Notes under the pieces: generated by a model
Database searches by the model: none
What the model saw: only the letters and a program-made list of their open reading frames with translations
Told to the model about the DNA's origin: nothing
Shown: in pieces, positions 1 through 13,653 of the stretch
How positions within the stretch are numbered: the stretch's first letter is position 1
Layout of the letters: every line of letters starts with the position of its first letter
Program-made: the position numbers and the translations under genes
NCBI GenBank assembly: GCA_905250125.1
Contig: CAJNOL010000869.1
Span: 33,661-97,660, forward strand
DNA from: Rotaria sordida
Taxonomy: Eukaryota; Rotifera; Eurotatoria; Philodinida; Philodinidae
DNA length: 64,000 bases
Direction of reading: 5' to 3'

Positions 1-3000
1 ATCATGTATAAAACCCAATAACATACAAACAAGTATAGAATTTTCTTTTGTCCAACCATGATTACATACAGTACCAGAACCATCTTTTTGACTTGTTATA
101 AATAATCGACCTTCATAAATTGTTGGTCCATCAATTAACGTAACTTCATGTTGACTTTTTTCTTGTTGTTTTTGTTGATTAACTAAAATACTTGTTGAAG
201 ATTTATTATGAAATAAATTTAAATGTGTTGGTGAACCATCAACACCTTGAATGATTAATTCACCATGAACAAATATTCCAATACCATTTAAAAATTCTAA
301 TTGACTACTTTGAATTGTTAAACGTTTATCAGGTTTAATTAATATATCATTTGTAACAATATAACGACCTGGTGATAAATTATAATCTGTATCAATAATT
401 CCACCTGTTGTTGATGTTAATGGATCAATATGAAAACTTGTTGTTTCAAAACCACAATTTGGTAATTGACAATGCCAAATTTCTGTTGTAATATTTCTAT
501 CACTACATAAAAATGGATACCAAATAATTAATGCTAAATTTGAACGATTATGTTGATCAAATATTCTTTCACGAATATTTGGCCATTGTGAAAAACATAA
601 TTCTGGACGATCATAATAAAGTGAATAATAATATGGTATTGATGATACTGGTGATGCATAATATGGCCAATCATTATTTGTTGTTGAAAGAAGTTTTGTT
701 TTATTTATTGTTGGAACAGATAATATTTCATTTCGATTATCTGGTAAATAATATTCTACTGTTTGAGATGGACCATATGGATGTTGAAAAACAGAATCAG
801 GTGGAAAAAAATCTGTACGAAGATCATATGGTTCTGATAGATAACTATAACTTATTTGAGAAACAGGTTGAATTTGTAGTTGTTGTTGTTGTTGTTGTTG
901 TTGACGACGTGTACGATTAATTATACGACGNNNNNNNNNNTCAAAGCGCAAATTCGTTTCTTTTGCAATCGTCAATTAGTTTTCTATTCAATCTTATAAT
1001 TCAATTTTTTTTTTTGATACCTTCAATTAACTGTATTTCCTATATGATGCTTATAACTAATATATATCTATCGTTATGATTATACCTGTAAATGTTGATT
1101 TCTTTCATATGAACTAAGTGGTGTTCTAGTTAAAGTAATTGGTGGTGGATAAATTGTTGTAAAAAAATTCATATCAGCTTTAATAATAGCACTAGAATTG
1201 ACTAATTGACTAACAATATCAAATTGACTTTGTTGATTTCCAAAAATATTTCTTGTTATTCTTATATGACTTGAACCAATAGTTAATATTCCAGGCATAC
1301 GTGAACGTGAATTTAAATCATTTGATTTTTTTATTGTTATATTATTATTTATTAAACGATTATACATAAATAATATTGTTTGATATGGTGATAATTCATT
1401 TAAATCAAGTGAAACAATAAAATATTTTCCATTATTATTTGTAAAATTATTAAATAATATTCTTAATGTAACATTACGTAAATAAATATCTTCATTCCAA
1501 TATGATTTATTACCAACAATTAATAAAGCACCATTTTCATGTCCAATAAATGAATTATTTGATATATCACCAAGAATATTTTGTATTGGATTTAAACGTA
1601 AACCAACACGTTTATTATTTAAAAAACGATTCCATATAATATTAAATATTGTATTACCTGTTTCATTAGCATATAATAAAGCAACTGGTATCCATGGTGG
1701 ATAATGTGGATAAATATTAATTGGTGCTTGATAAATTATACTTGGTGGTAATGGTGGTGGTAATAAAGTATTAAATGGAATCATTGGTGAACGAAATTGA
1801 TAATCAATAATTTTTTGTGGACGCCATTCATGTTGACATGAATCAAAACGTATTGCATCATATGTTGAACGTTCAAATAATGAACCATTTATAAAGAATA
1901 ATGCTGGATGACATGTTGGACGATGCCATAAACCATAGAAACCATTTGATCGTATTGAAGAACCATTTATAAATGTTATTTGATGATATGCAAATGTAAA
2001 AAAAATAATATTTGATAATAATGAACCAATTGGTGTTGAATCAAGACGTACAGATAAACCATGTTGATTATTAAATGATATATCAGAATAAAATATACGA
2101 CGTTCACCACCATCATAGATTATATGAATACCATCTTCATTATTAGAATTAAAAGTTGAATGATATGTCCATAGAGCACCTTGAAATAATTAAAATATTT
2201 TCAAAAATAATGAAATTAAAGATAATAAAAAGAACAGACCTGCACCAGAATCAATATCAAGACCATGACGATGATTATGATTAATTAATGTTTGATTAAT
2301 TTCAATAAGACTACGTAAATTTACAATACGAACACCATTTAATGAATTATTTACAATACGACTATTCCATATATGTACATCAGCATCACGACCTATAGAA
2401 ACAAAATATTGATTAATAAAAATTCATAATAGAAGATTTTTAGTCCAAACACGGGATTTCTTTTTTTCTTAACATTGAACTCTTTTTCATAATAAAGAAG
2501 ATTATTCTTCGGACTAGATATCAATCGCCACATTCTTTAGACAACATCGAATATATTATACGTAGCCGGTCGGTTGAACCGTCGCCACAATACAAGCATA
2601 AATATGAGTTACATGAATTTCAGTCCGGGCACAAATTCATCTCACCATTCCCTTAAAAGACCCGTACTTCTATAATCAGTATACAACATTTCGTAGTGTT
2701 GAATAGTCTACTTGAATTCATATTAGAAGTGTTGTAGTCTTAAGAGATAACTATATTCCTTCTCTGCAAAGAATGTTGTATGCTGAATAGGATGCTATAA
2801 TTATAATGGAATCTAAAATCACACTGTTACACATTATGTCGTCCTGGTCAGCATTACAGAAATGTGCTAACTATTCATTGAAGCTAGACTATTTTTTATG
2901 AATAGCAGTGAGATAAGTCTGGCCTTTCCATTGATCTACATCTTTAATCATAAGCTAATGCAAGAGATCTATTTTAAATGATACAATTCTTTGTGGATAA

Positions 3001-6000
3001 CATAAATTGTACTATATTGAATTTTGATAATTTTTGAATGTTTTGCTATAAGTTGTTCGATTTCGGTTGATTATTTGGATGAAAGGCAATGAGAAATAGT
3101 AAATGTGAGGGCAATGAACGAAGCGAGTGTCTTCTCTATCTACGCTCACTCTCATCCTGATTTCATACACTGATCCTCAATAGTCCTTTGTTCATATTAT
3201 ATTTTAATTGAATCGATTTTGCAAATATGAACAATTATCGGTCTCAATCAAATATTTGGTAACGATCAAAAATTCACTGTGAATGCTGTGTTTTTTGCAG
3301 AATTCGAGAGAATCTAAAAAGTGGAAGATTTCATTTGATATTAGGAATTACCATGGCTGTGCGACTACGTAAATCGACACGTATGCGCAAGGTACTTGGT
3401 ATCGTCAGCTATGAAATGATTCTAGGCAAGTCATTAACAGCTGGCTGTCTAGGATCATCTGTCCGATAACATGCTGACTATGCTGTAACATAAATCTGCT
3501 CTTGTGATTAATTAGTATCGTTGAGCAGATCGAGCAATTGAGTGCAGGCAGCAGCCTATACCATAAGGCGTCCGAAAGGTGGGAGTATTCTTCTTCGATT
3601 CTCACTTTAATGCTCAACTTCCTTAACATTTATTAGGATTGTTATTACACTATCACACTTTGTAAACATAATTCTTTTTGTCAATAAACTATCTTTTGAC
3701 ACGTAATTCTTGTTTGTTTTCTCTTATGATATAATTCTTTTCTTTTCGTTTGTTTTTTTCTTTCATACAAAAAAAATATTTACCAATATCATTAACAACA
3801 TAAAGTTGTATACGATCAGATTGATTCCAACATGAATGACTTCGAACATCATCACATGAATGACATAAACGAACAAGTAATTCATTTGAATATGATGAAA
3901 AACTTTCTATTGTTCTATTAAATGTTATATTTGCTAATAATGGCATTATATCAAAATTTCCATTATAGAATTCAACACGAAAACGTGTACGATAATTACC
4001 AACAAATACTGATTGAAAATGAACTGTTAATCTTGTATTATATAATGAAGAAAAAGCCTTTAAAATAAAATTCGAAAGTCAAAAAAAAAAAAAAATTTTT
4101 TTTCTGTAATCAAAAAATCAACAAAATTTATTTTACCTGTGTACAACAAGTTCCAGCTGCTGGTGGTCGATAAGTAAAATAATTTGGAAATTCTACTGTA
4201 TTTGCTGTTTCACAAAATGATTTATATAATCGTTGTGGATGTTCTTCTTGTTCTCGAATTGACCATTCTGTATTATTTAATGCATAATGTACACCATCAC
4301 CACCATTATCATGTACATAAACATTATCTAATGTTACATTTCCATATCGACTTGTTACAACAATTCCATGTCCTAGAATATGAAAAATAAAAATCAATAA
4401 AACAAACAAATTTTTTTCTCTACCTCGATTATAAGCTGATATAGAATTTCTTAAATGAAAAGAACTTCCAATATTAGAAAAATTCATTCCATCCGATGCA
4501 GAATAAAGTATTGTAATATTATCAAATATTGGATTAATTAAATTATCAAATACAGTTATAGCAGCATAACGTTCAGCATATGAATGTATTGATAATTCTG
4601 GTCTTAAACCAGCATGTAAAATATCAACATAATTAAGTATAGATGGTTGTTGTTTAACATCATTAAATAATAGTGATGCTGAATCTGATATATGTGGAAT
4701 ATCGGATAATTCTTTTGATTGAAATTTTCTTTCAAAAATAATTCCACCCCAATTAAGAACAACTAATGGATCAAAAAATCCATCACATTGAAGACGAACA
4801 TATTGTTTATCATCTAAATTTATTTAAACAAAAAGAAAATAAAAAACAAAAAGAAACACCAACCCATTCATCAAATAAAGCAAGCAGAACAAGAGAAAAA
4901 GCGTGCATGCAAAAATTAGAATGTGCATTATTCATTTTCTTACTGAATAAATTGATCTAGAGTAATGAAAGAAGAAGAAGAAGTAAAAAAAAGCTAGAGC
5001 AGTTTTGTCACAAATTTCTTTGTTTTTAAATCATTTCTATTCAATGGTAGGTCTTGCACACTAACTATTTGAAAAGTTATTATTATTGATCTTTGAATAG
5101 TTCAATCCACAAGCTACAAATATTATTTTAATATGAGTAGACTAAACTATTGTGCGATAGTCTTGATATAAAATTAAAAATATGAAACAGTTATTAATGC
5201 CTCCGTTTGCTCTACAAAATTTTCTATTCAGATTTTTCCATAGAAACTAAGTTTTTAATAAAAACAAACGCATAGATAAGTTTTCATTTATTCAGTGCTC
5301 TACGATAATGTTGAGTTGAAGAAATTAATCACTGCATCAAAGCTGTTATTTTGTTTTGTACAAACATTATTTTGGACTTTTAAGCGATTGTGAGTGATAT
5401 GATCAAATATTAGGACTTGGTATGTCTCCAAACTACTCTAATATTAAATTTTATTTCAATTGAATGTTGTCTGATCTTCAATCATGTATATCTAATAATT
5501 CTCACAATAGCTTTTTGTACACTCAAAATCTTATCATTTGTAGTAACTTCTATCATTTTTGTTGAATCATGTCCTATCATTTGACATGTATGAATCTTTT
5601 GAGAATGGTACAAAAATTTTTTGTTTTCAGCCCCATGAACGAAGAGAGCAGTAAGAGAATGGACTATTATTGAGAATTAAAAACTTTACATATCTCCGTA
5701 CCCTCCTCCTTCAGGAATCCGAGAGTAAAAAAAAATTTTTTTTTTACCATAAGATTAACTTATTATTAATAGATAGAAACTTTTTTTCATTCAAAAAGTA
5801 TTTATTGCAAAACTCGTGTACTTTTCTTCTGTTTAGAACATAAAAACTTAATGAAAAGCAATATCCTATTGCGGTATAAGTTACTCAATAAAATAATTAT
5901 ATCCTTAATCTCTTCTATTAAAATTCTATAACAAAAAATAGCAGAGAATTGAGTTTTTTTAAAAATGCAAATCCTTAATATCATTTCAAAATAAACATTT

Positions 6001-6908
6001 CTCAAATTTCATTATTAACTTCGAGAATAAAAGAATATGTGACAATTTCCGCAAGAATATTATTATTATTATTAGTTAGTAGTTAAAGAAAATAAATCTT
6101 CTTTTTTTTATTTTTGATTAATTCAATTATTTACCACATATATGTATTCCAAGTTGAGGTGGTACACGTACACCAGGACAATCAAGTAAATGTTCATCTT
6201 GTTTCAATCGACATGCTGGATGATCAATTTGTAAACCATACCATGGAGATTCACTACCATTTATACGATATGGTATAACACTTCCATTTCGAAAACCCAT
6301 CATACGACATGTTAATGTTGCATCATAATCAAACCATCTATATAAGAAAAAAAAATTTTTTTTTTTTTTTTTTTTGTAATATGAAAAATCTTCATAGACA
6401 AGAACAAAAAAAAAATCAAGTACCGATAAAATTCTGTACACACATAACGCCATCGATTTTTAAAATACATTTGTAAAAGACCATTTTGAATATTTGAACC
6501 ATCAACAAGACGAAATCGAATATTAGGACCTGATATTCGATGAATTTGTTGTTGATCATGATAAAGTGCACTTGTTGAACTAGTAAATACAATTCTTCGA
6601 TCAGGTGTACCCTAAATTTTTTTTTTATTTATTAAATAATTTATTTTTAATATATTCTTATTAACAAAAAAAAAATTTACTTTAGCTAAAAGTCTACCAC
6701 GAACAATAAGTTGTGCACCACGTGGAAATCTTAATGTTGTTCCACTTTCAATTGTAACTGTTGAATCATATGGAATAAGTGCATCTCCAAAAGCATCATA
6801 TGGACTTTCAAGACGAGTTAAAAGAATATCACCAACAAGATTTGGTAATTTAGTTGATTGACAATAATAAATTAAGAATAGAATGATTACGAGATGCAAT
6901 GACGCCAT
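1..6908 (-). CDS. bark: Bark beetle-like SRCR / beta-helix protein, 3' end outside window
   Basis: Large predicted cell-surface protein, multi-exon. Exons by GT-AG and phase: 6908-6681, 6611-6424, 6337-6135, 4813-4424, 4372-4137, 4057-3784, 2392-2240, 2179-1086, and an exon from about 930 down past position 1 whose 5' edge is lost in the N gap. The first eight join in phase to 922 codons. The start at 6908 gives a signal peptide (MASLHLVIILFLIYYCQS). Exons 2-3 encode an SRCR domain (IRFRLVDG, RWRYVC, LTCRMMGF, LLDCPG, CG). Exons 4-8 are rich in Asn/Ile with repeated short beta strands (NISFNNQHGL, DISNNSFIGHENGAL), as in right-handed parallel beta-helix proteins. A second SRCR begins near 120-1 (VTLIDGP, VCMLLGF). 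This order matches insect bark beetle/anakonda, a tricellular-junction protein; that role here is inferred. Introns at 3783-2393 and 6134-4814 are unusually long. Confidence 0.72.
931..940. other. Assembly gap (10 N)
   Basis: Ten N between the last visible exon of the bark-like gene and the intron that follows exon 8. The splice acceptor of that exon lies in or next to the gap, so its exact start and phase cannot be read. Confidence 0.99.
2393..3783 (-). other. Enlarged intron of the bark-like gene
   Basis: About 1.4 kb between donor (AC at 3782-3783 on +) and acceptor (CT at 2393-2394 on +), while neighbouring introns in the gene are about 50-80 bp. No transposase similarity or tandem repeat was recognised. 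A 74-codon antisense-open stretch at 3405-3629 has no recognisable domain. Confidence 0.6.
4814..6134 (-). other. Second enlarged intron of the bark-like gene
   Basis: About 1.3 kb between exon 3 (ends 6135) and exon 4 (starts 4813). It is AT-rich with poly-A/T runs, and no gene or clear mobile element was recognised. Exon phases either side (1 then 2) agree, so it is spliced as one intron unless a small exon was missed. Confidence 0.55.
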
Positions 6909-6974
6909 GCATCACCTTTGAATGGCCTCAAGCAAACTCGTTTAAAACTTTGGTGTTTTTTTTTTGTTTTTTGT

Positions 6975-6982
6975 CTTATATA
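6975..6982 (-). promoter_or_regulatory. TATA-like box upstream of the bark-like gene
   Basis: TATATAAG on the minus strand, about 70 bp upstream of the ATG at 6908, in a run of TATA-like sequence. Position and motif fit a core promoter; no start-site data. Confidence 0.35.
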
Positions 6983-9176
6983 TATTTATATATAAATTTA
7001 ATCAAACGATCTATTGACCGGTAAAGTATATGAATTAAGTAGTCTAACATGAATGACTCACACCACAGGTAAAACAACTATCGGTCAACTTTCATTATTG
7101 AACGATATATACCTTTATTCATTCAGGTAAATACTTGACAAAACGATAGAGATCGCTAATGTCACAACAGGTATATGTTAAAATGAATGAGAGACGATGA
7201 TCATCGGGTCAAATGAAAGAGCAAAGAATGAACAAAAAGAAAAAAAAAAAACGAGAATATGATGAATTGATGGAAGCTATTTTTTTGCATTCTAAATCAA
7301 TGACCGAAACGATCATCAATAAAGATTAATCAAACTTTATAATAGAACGCAAGAAAAATGTTCAACATTTGCAATGGAAAACAAAAAGTCGTTTACATTT
7401 TGAAAAGACGAATACCAAAAAAAAAAAACAAAAGAATCGTTGATAAAATCAATCACAATAGCAAGGTTAATTACTATCGACTAATTATATATAATTTTTT
7501 TGTATTGTTATTATAAATGTCGGTCGGATTCTACTAGTTCATATAGAAAAATAAAAAGACATTAACACACAACAAAAAACAAAATTTACTTATGTCGAGG
7601 TCACTAAACGTTCATGGATTGTAGATTATCAACTTTGCTGATTTCAAATATGACCAAGTGAACTTTTCTTCGGTCTTCATATGCTGACTTTTGAGACTAA
7701 TAATTTTTTTCATTTTCAATCGTTTTTATTTTGCAGATAATACTACTATTTTAATTCATACAACAGATACATATTAACATTGCTATGTGAAAATTTTCAA
7801 GTTGATATTATTTTACTTAAAAACTAAAGGAGAAAAAGCTGAAATTAGACTTTTTTTTTTAATAATTTTCTGTCAACTTTAAATCAGAAAAATCGAAAAC
7901 ATTATTTATTTTTGTGATTGTTATGATAGACTTCATCCTCTAAGTGTACGAATCATTGTCTTTTAACAACCATGTTCTACCTACAGGCTTATATCATAAG
8001 AAGATACTTACAATCAAGGCACAAAATGTTAAAAAAACCAGGCTTTTTTTAAATTTAAAATTGATAGAAAATAAACAAAAAAATCACTTTTCAACTTGCT
8101 TAAGATGAACTAGAATTTCTTTTCAATAAAAATTTTTCTTAGATTCATAGATTTCTATGAAGTTATATCAAAATTAATTCTGATAGAAAAGGACATTTTG
8201 AAGATATGTGAAAGTGCAAGAAGAGCTACACCAATATTCAATCTTTAATTTTATTTTTTCTGCTGATTAAGAATGTTCCGGAAAATGGTCAGGGTTCACT
8301 TTACTTCTACATAATATATCTACAAAAATCAGAAAGATTACAAATAACTTATGAACTAATATTCTTTTATTTCTTATACAGCCGAACGCTTTTGTTCTTT
8401 TATTATAAACTAGTGTGAGCCCATGCATACTGCACGGCTGTTTTCTCCTTTAATTTATGACCTCAGACGTTTAACTTTTCATCTGGTTACAGACACTCGA
8501 TATTATGTATATAGATAGATAGTCCTACGGCCTCATACTGTTATATCGCACATATTTTTATAGTACATGTAGCCTTCGTCCTTATATACCTTACTTCCTT
8601 CAAGGTCTATGGATGGGTATCCCATAGAACAGCTCTTGAGAACATATGAGTTTCCTCATAGGATAGTCCTTGAGGACCTATGGGTATCCCATAGAGCAGT
8701 TCTTGAGAACCTATGAATACTCCTATAGGATAGCTCTTGATCGCCTATGGGTTCCTCCATAGAATAGCCGTTTAGGACTTATGGGTACCCTCACAAGATA
8801 GCCATTAAGGACCTATGAGTCCCTATGCAGTAGTCCTTGGCGCCTTCCGCTTATAGCCTTATTTGACCTTTAATCTTTGATCCGGCACAGACAGATACAT
8901 ACACTGAACATTATATATAGACTTTTTGACTACTGTTCTTGTCAATCAATTTTTGTAGATCCGTATACACTAAAGTCCATCCTTACTTTATGTTTTGATA
9001 CTACTCAAAAAAGGATGTAAATCTAAACGGATCAGGAGAGTTGCGACATTTTTGTAATCGTTGCTGACTGAAACAATAAATCGGATGGATTTCAAAATTA
9101 ATTCAAGGAATGTTTATTCGATAAAAAAAATCGATCTATTATACAAAAATCAGCACCTATTGAAATATCACAATAA
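6983..9176. other. Intergenic region, no gene recognised
   Basis: AT-rich spacer between the divergent-end of the bark-like gene and the 3' end of OTUD3. The only structure seen is the minisatellite at 8604-8840, flanked on both sides by related sequence (cagacactcgatattatgta near 8490 and a similar stretch near 8890), as if the array sits in a larger repeated block. Confidence 0.5.
8604..8840. repeat. 34-bp minisatellite, about 7 copies
   Basis: Seven diverged units of about 34 bp of the form GGACCTATGGGTATCCCATA then GAACAGCTCTTGA. Each unit carries a near palindrome (CTATGGGTATCCCATAG in the best copies), so single strands could form a series of small hairpins. No reading frame is kept. 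Confidence 0.8.
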
Positions 9177-11929
9177 TTATATATTGATAAATTCCATATT
9201 AGCAGCAGGAGGTACATGTTCTTGTTCATTATTTGCACCTGAATCAGATTTTTCTTCTACTTGTTTCGTTGATGTTTTTCCAGAAGAAGCTAAAATTTGT
9301 GCACGATGTTTTTCAGTTGCTCGTTGTTTTTTTGCTTTTTTCTTATCAGCTTTCAATTGACGATTTGCTATAGGTCGATTTTTTATTTTAGAATTTGTTT
9401 TTGTTTGTTCATTTTCTGATGTTTCATCATTTGAATTTTCTTCATTCATATCATTATCATCTGTTGTTAGTTTAAGTAATGCTTCCACAGTTGAATCAAT
9501 ATCAAAATTATTATTTGCAAATGATTGTTGAACAATATCAACATCATAGATACCTGTTATTGACATTATTCGTTCTATAGATTCATTTGATTCTTGAACT
9601 TTTGTTGATTGTTCCAATGATGGACTATCTAAAGCAAGTAAATAAGCAATTGTTCCATCAATATCACCATGATTATCAATTAATGTGTCGCGAATTAATT
9701 GACGATCAACAGAATTTGTTAATTGTGAATGAATATAATCAATATCATGTTCACTAAATAATTCTGTTGAATCAATAGCACATGCACCATATGTAGTTTC
9801 ATTAGTTGTCTTTTGACTTTTTTCATTTGTTGATGATATATTACATGTTGTCATTGTTTGTCGAATATTTGCTGATGCAGATCCACGATCACCTAATTTT
9901 CGTACGGATGAATAATGTTCATAATCATGATATGATATATGAATTTCATGTTTCGGAGAATCAGAAAAACATACTATCCAAACTGGTTGATTTAACTAAA
10001 ATCATTGATAAGAAAGATATAGTTATTACTCAACAATTTATTTTATTACAAAGAAAGATTATTAATTTTTGGTAATCAAATTTTCAAATAAAGTCTATGC
10101 AGAGTACAGTGTTTTATCCAACGAGGAAGCATCAGTCCTCCGATAATTGGATTGACTTTCCCGAAGTTTTAAATCACTCCTACGGAAGAGAAAATCTGGA
10201 TAAAATATTAATTAGATGGAGAATATTGCATAGTTAAATCTCGGCTGAAGTAGCGTATAATATTGAGATTCTAGATAACGGATGGTGCAAAAGGTGTGGA
10301 ATAATCGTAAAGATTTGATAGTCTTCTTGTTCGAATACGCTAAGTCTTTACTACAAAACTTGGTTGAAATATTTATCGAAGGCTGAAAAAAAGTTCTTTG
10401 TACGTTAATGAAATTTAGAAGAAAATCTCTATCTACTAAGAAAGTTGATCTTATGTCCCATCTTTTGTAGCGCTACAATAGGACATGATAAACAGATAAA
10501 AATAAAACTTTCAAACTATCGATAGAATTCGAAAACCGACATTTTTTCTAACAGTCTTTGCTAGTGGAATATTCACAACTAATAAATGATTTCGCAAAAT
10601 AAGGTTTTTTTCCGATCATCGAAATTAATGACATTTTCATGTTTTATGCCCATTTAAAGTTTAGTGAGAACACATTACATAAAACAGAATATTAGACATT
10701 ATGAGAAAAATTTCATAGAACGTTGTAGATAGAAAAATCATATTTGTATTATATAGACTTTTGTTCGGAGATAATTCTTAATATTTTATTGAATCAAGAA
10801 AAAAAACTCTCACTTGAATGTATTCTGAGTTCCAAAATTTATGACTGATCCTTTATTAGCACATGTTAATCGTTCTGTTCTAAACGTCATAGATAAATTT
10901 TAGTAGTGAAAATGAATGAACCATCACGATCTGTTTGTTAGTCATGATCGCGAACTTTTTTTTTCAGATTCAGTTAAAGCCACACTAATAAATCTTTTAA
11001 AAGACCTTTCTTAAGCATTAATATCATCAAACTTGGTTATAGTTTTATCTGTAAACTGTAGCTTTGATCGAAAATTGTGAAAATTCCATAATAAATCTTC
11101 GATTTCTGTATGACTGTGATCTTTGTCATAATCACGATCATTACTATGCAGACTTCTAAACACAATGCTTTCGATAATATAGAATTTTATAGGAAATAAA
11201 AATCTAAACGAATCTATAAGAGATATGCAGGATCAGCTTTTTTTCATATTCTGTATCCTGACTGAGAAAAAATTTTCTAACCTCCCTATCCTACCGCATC
11301 TTTCAAGATAACCCTATACATCGCTACAATTTATCTCATACATCGAACTTCTCAAAGAATAAACTATGAATTCGTTTAATTAGAACTTCAAATGATAATT
11401 TTTTTTTTTTTTGAATAGACTATTATATGAATAATTACTTGATGTATACATATTTTAGCATCGAAAAGACGTGAAAAAGCAACAAGACATTCATTTCCAC
11501 CATATGTTCCATCTTTTGAAAGTGAACGAATAAATGCATCAAATGGTTGATCAACAATAAATGGTTCAAAATCTGCACGATTTATACGCATATAATCACA
11601 GATTTTTTCTCGATAATAACTATGTCGATGTTGATCACCATCCATTTGATCAGCAACTATTTATAAAAAAAACAAAAAAGCAAACCCAATAATTTTAAAA
11701 GAAGATTAATAAATAACTCACAACTGCGAAATAGACAATTTCCATCACCTACAATATATCTTAATTGTAAATTAAATGCACGTAATTGATTATTAAATTC
11801 TCCAATATTTTCATCGCCTTTAGCATGTGTTTTTTTTTCACGAGATTGTTTTTCTTGTCGTCGAATTTCACGTTCTTGTTGTTTTGATGAATTTGATGTA
11901 TTATCTGAATTATTACGTCGAGGACACAT
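9177..11929 (-). CDS. OTUD3: OTU domain deubiquitinase, OTUD3-like
   Basis: Predicted cytosolic deubiquitinase of the OTU cysteine protease family. Exons 11929-11722, 11656-11439 and 9995-9177 join in phase (1, then 0) to 414 aa. Residues 1-40 are charged. The OTU domain starts near 42: GDGNCLF gives the catalytic Asp62/Cys65 region, DFEPF and GTYGGNECLVAF match OTUD3, and the catalytic His is at about 169 in YEHYSSV. Two helical UBA/CUE-like segments follow (about 210-255 and 270-310); the vertebrate protein is usually drawn with one UBA, so a second would be a lineage difference. The tail is Lys/Glu-rich (KADKKKAKKQRATEKHR). Intron 1 is 65 bp, intron 2 about 1.44 kb. OTUD3 acts on Lys-linked ubiquitin chains in animals; substrate here is unknown. 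Confidence 0.88.
9996..11438 (-). other. Long intron 2 of OTUD3-like gene
   Basis: About 1.44 kb separating the exon ending CATCAA|GTAATT from the exon starting TTAAATCAACCAG. Both sites are canonical and phase 0. I saw no coding sequence, TIRs or tandem repeats inside. Confidence 0.6.
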
Positions 11930-13219
11930 GGAAGAAAAAAATCACGTGAAATTAAATTATTCTTCTAAAAATAAGATGATTTCTTTTTTTAAACATATAT
12001 GGACTGTTTTAATAGTTACATGCATTGGTGAAAATAAAATATAAAAAAACAAAAATTTGATCAGTAAGAAAAATGATGATGCCAATCGACAGTTATTATG
12101 AAATTAGGTAATTCATATAGACAATATTTCAAAAGTACAGAGAGACTGGCAATAGAGATTGTGAGTCAGTAATTTCGTCGAAGGATGTCGCTGTTTTACG
12201 ATATAATTTTTGAAAAATTGCAAAAAAAAAAGAAAGTAAAGTACATGCAGTAACACGTCGTAATTATAAAACCGTGAACACTTCTTTACAATATCTCTTA
12301 CTATTATTACCTCTTTAAACATGCATGTAATGTTTTTTTCGACCTATTTCTACAATCTATCATCGATCTCATGTGTACTACAGCTCGTGTACACTTCATC
12401 TATATCAAAACTTTCGTTATAATTAAGAAATTTTTCAATTCAAATCATTTAAATGAACAAGAGAATAATCATTAGGTCTTTATCTGACAAGAGAACATAC
12501 ACAACTGTCGAACACTATTCGAACCTATACTTTGACTGTAGGTAGGACTCAATGAGATTAAGAAAACCCTAAAAAGATTTGAGTCTATGACATGCCTAGA
12601 CGGAGATCTTGTTGACACATAGGTTTAAGAAAATAGGTTTTTCTTTTTTACTTTCTTCCCAACATATATTCTTGATTCTAAGAAATTAAGATCTGCCATT
12701 TTTTAGCATAAAGTGAAAAAAAAAACTCACCACTAGCTAAAACATTCTATTTTCTCAAATACATGTATCGGACGGCGTCCAACAGTTAGGTGCGTTCTCT
12801 TGCGAAACTAATGTAGCCGAAAACAAGGAGTGTCTAATAACTTTTGCTACTATTCAAATAGTATTCCTTCCTCTTATATACACAGAGATACAAGTAACAT
12901 AAAAATTCAAAGAACCTTTTTGAATTATTTCTGAGAATTTTTCTGCCATTTTATTAGGGATATTAAATAAAAACCAATGAATAGAATGAGATTCACAAAT
13001 CGACATTATTGTCATTCAGAATTCAACTGCATACGTTTGATATATAAAATATTGATGAACACGAGCAGCAGTCAAACAAAATACTTGAACTAGTAGAAGA
13101 TCTGAATTTGTTCAAAGAATAAACATATTTTCGAATGTATCTACAGTAAGTAGCTAGTTTTTAAAAATGTATTAGAATGCGCTAAGCTAATGGCTTTGAT
13201 AAGTATCACAGTGGTTTTT
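11930..13219. other. Intergenic region, nothing recognised
   Basis: Upstream region of OTUD3. AT-rich, short ORFs only, no repeats or domains recognised. Confidence 0.5.
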
Positions 13220-13465
13220 AAACCAAACAACGAGACATATGTAGGCCTGGAAAGAAAGACTTCCTGTATTAGATGATATAGATATTATCAAGTTTTATTG
13301 CATACTGCAAATATGTCAATAGATAGTGGCACCTTTGCTGTTGTTAATCATAGTTATGGCGAAGGTGATGCTATCTATCAATATCTGTAGGGCACACGTA
13401 ATAGAACTTGGTAATATCTAGAAGTCTTCCTTTACAAACCTATATATGTCCTGTTGTTTGATCAA
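13220..13465. repeat. Imperfect palindrome (hairpin element), about 245 bp
   Basis: Left arm (AAACAACGAGACATATGTAG, AAGACTTCC, AGATATTATCAAG, TCAATAGATAGTGGCACCTT) pairs with the right arm read in reverse (AAACAACAGGACATATATAG, AAGACTTCTAG, ATATTACCAAGTTC, TTGATAGATAGCATCACCTT). Arms are about 110 bp with a short loop near 13340. This shape fits a foldback MITE; no target duplication was identified. Confidence 0.7.
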
Positions 13466-13653
13466 AACTTTATAATCGCCTTTACTAACGTTTTTGAGTA
13501 TGTTTTCTAGATGTCATAAAGAAATTTTTATCTAAACAGGTTTCTTCTTATATGATAGGACTTTTCTGTTCATTATTCGAATGAAAAATGATAGAATGGC
13601 TATTATTCATCACTCAAAAAGATTAAATTTGAATTTGAGTAAAGACTGTGTCT

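Noticed and set aside
531-920. 129-codon plus-strand ORF ending in a poly-Val run
   Set aside because: Antisense of the bark-like exon; the Val run is the complement of a Gln-codon run on the coding strand.
3405-3629. 74-codon minus ORF
   Set aside because: Lies in a long intron, no recognisable domain, no splice signals linking it to the gene.
8604-8840. CRISPR-like array
   Set aside because: Units are contiguous diverged tandem repeats without spacers, in a eukaryotic context; no cas genes.
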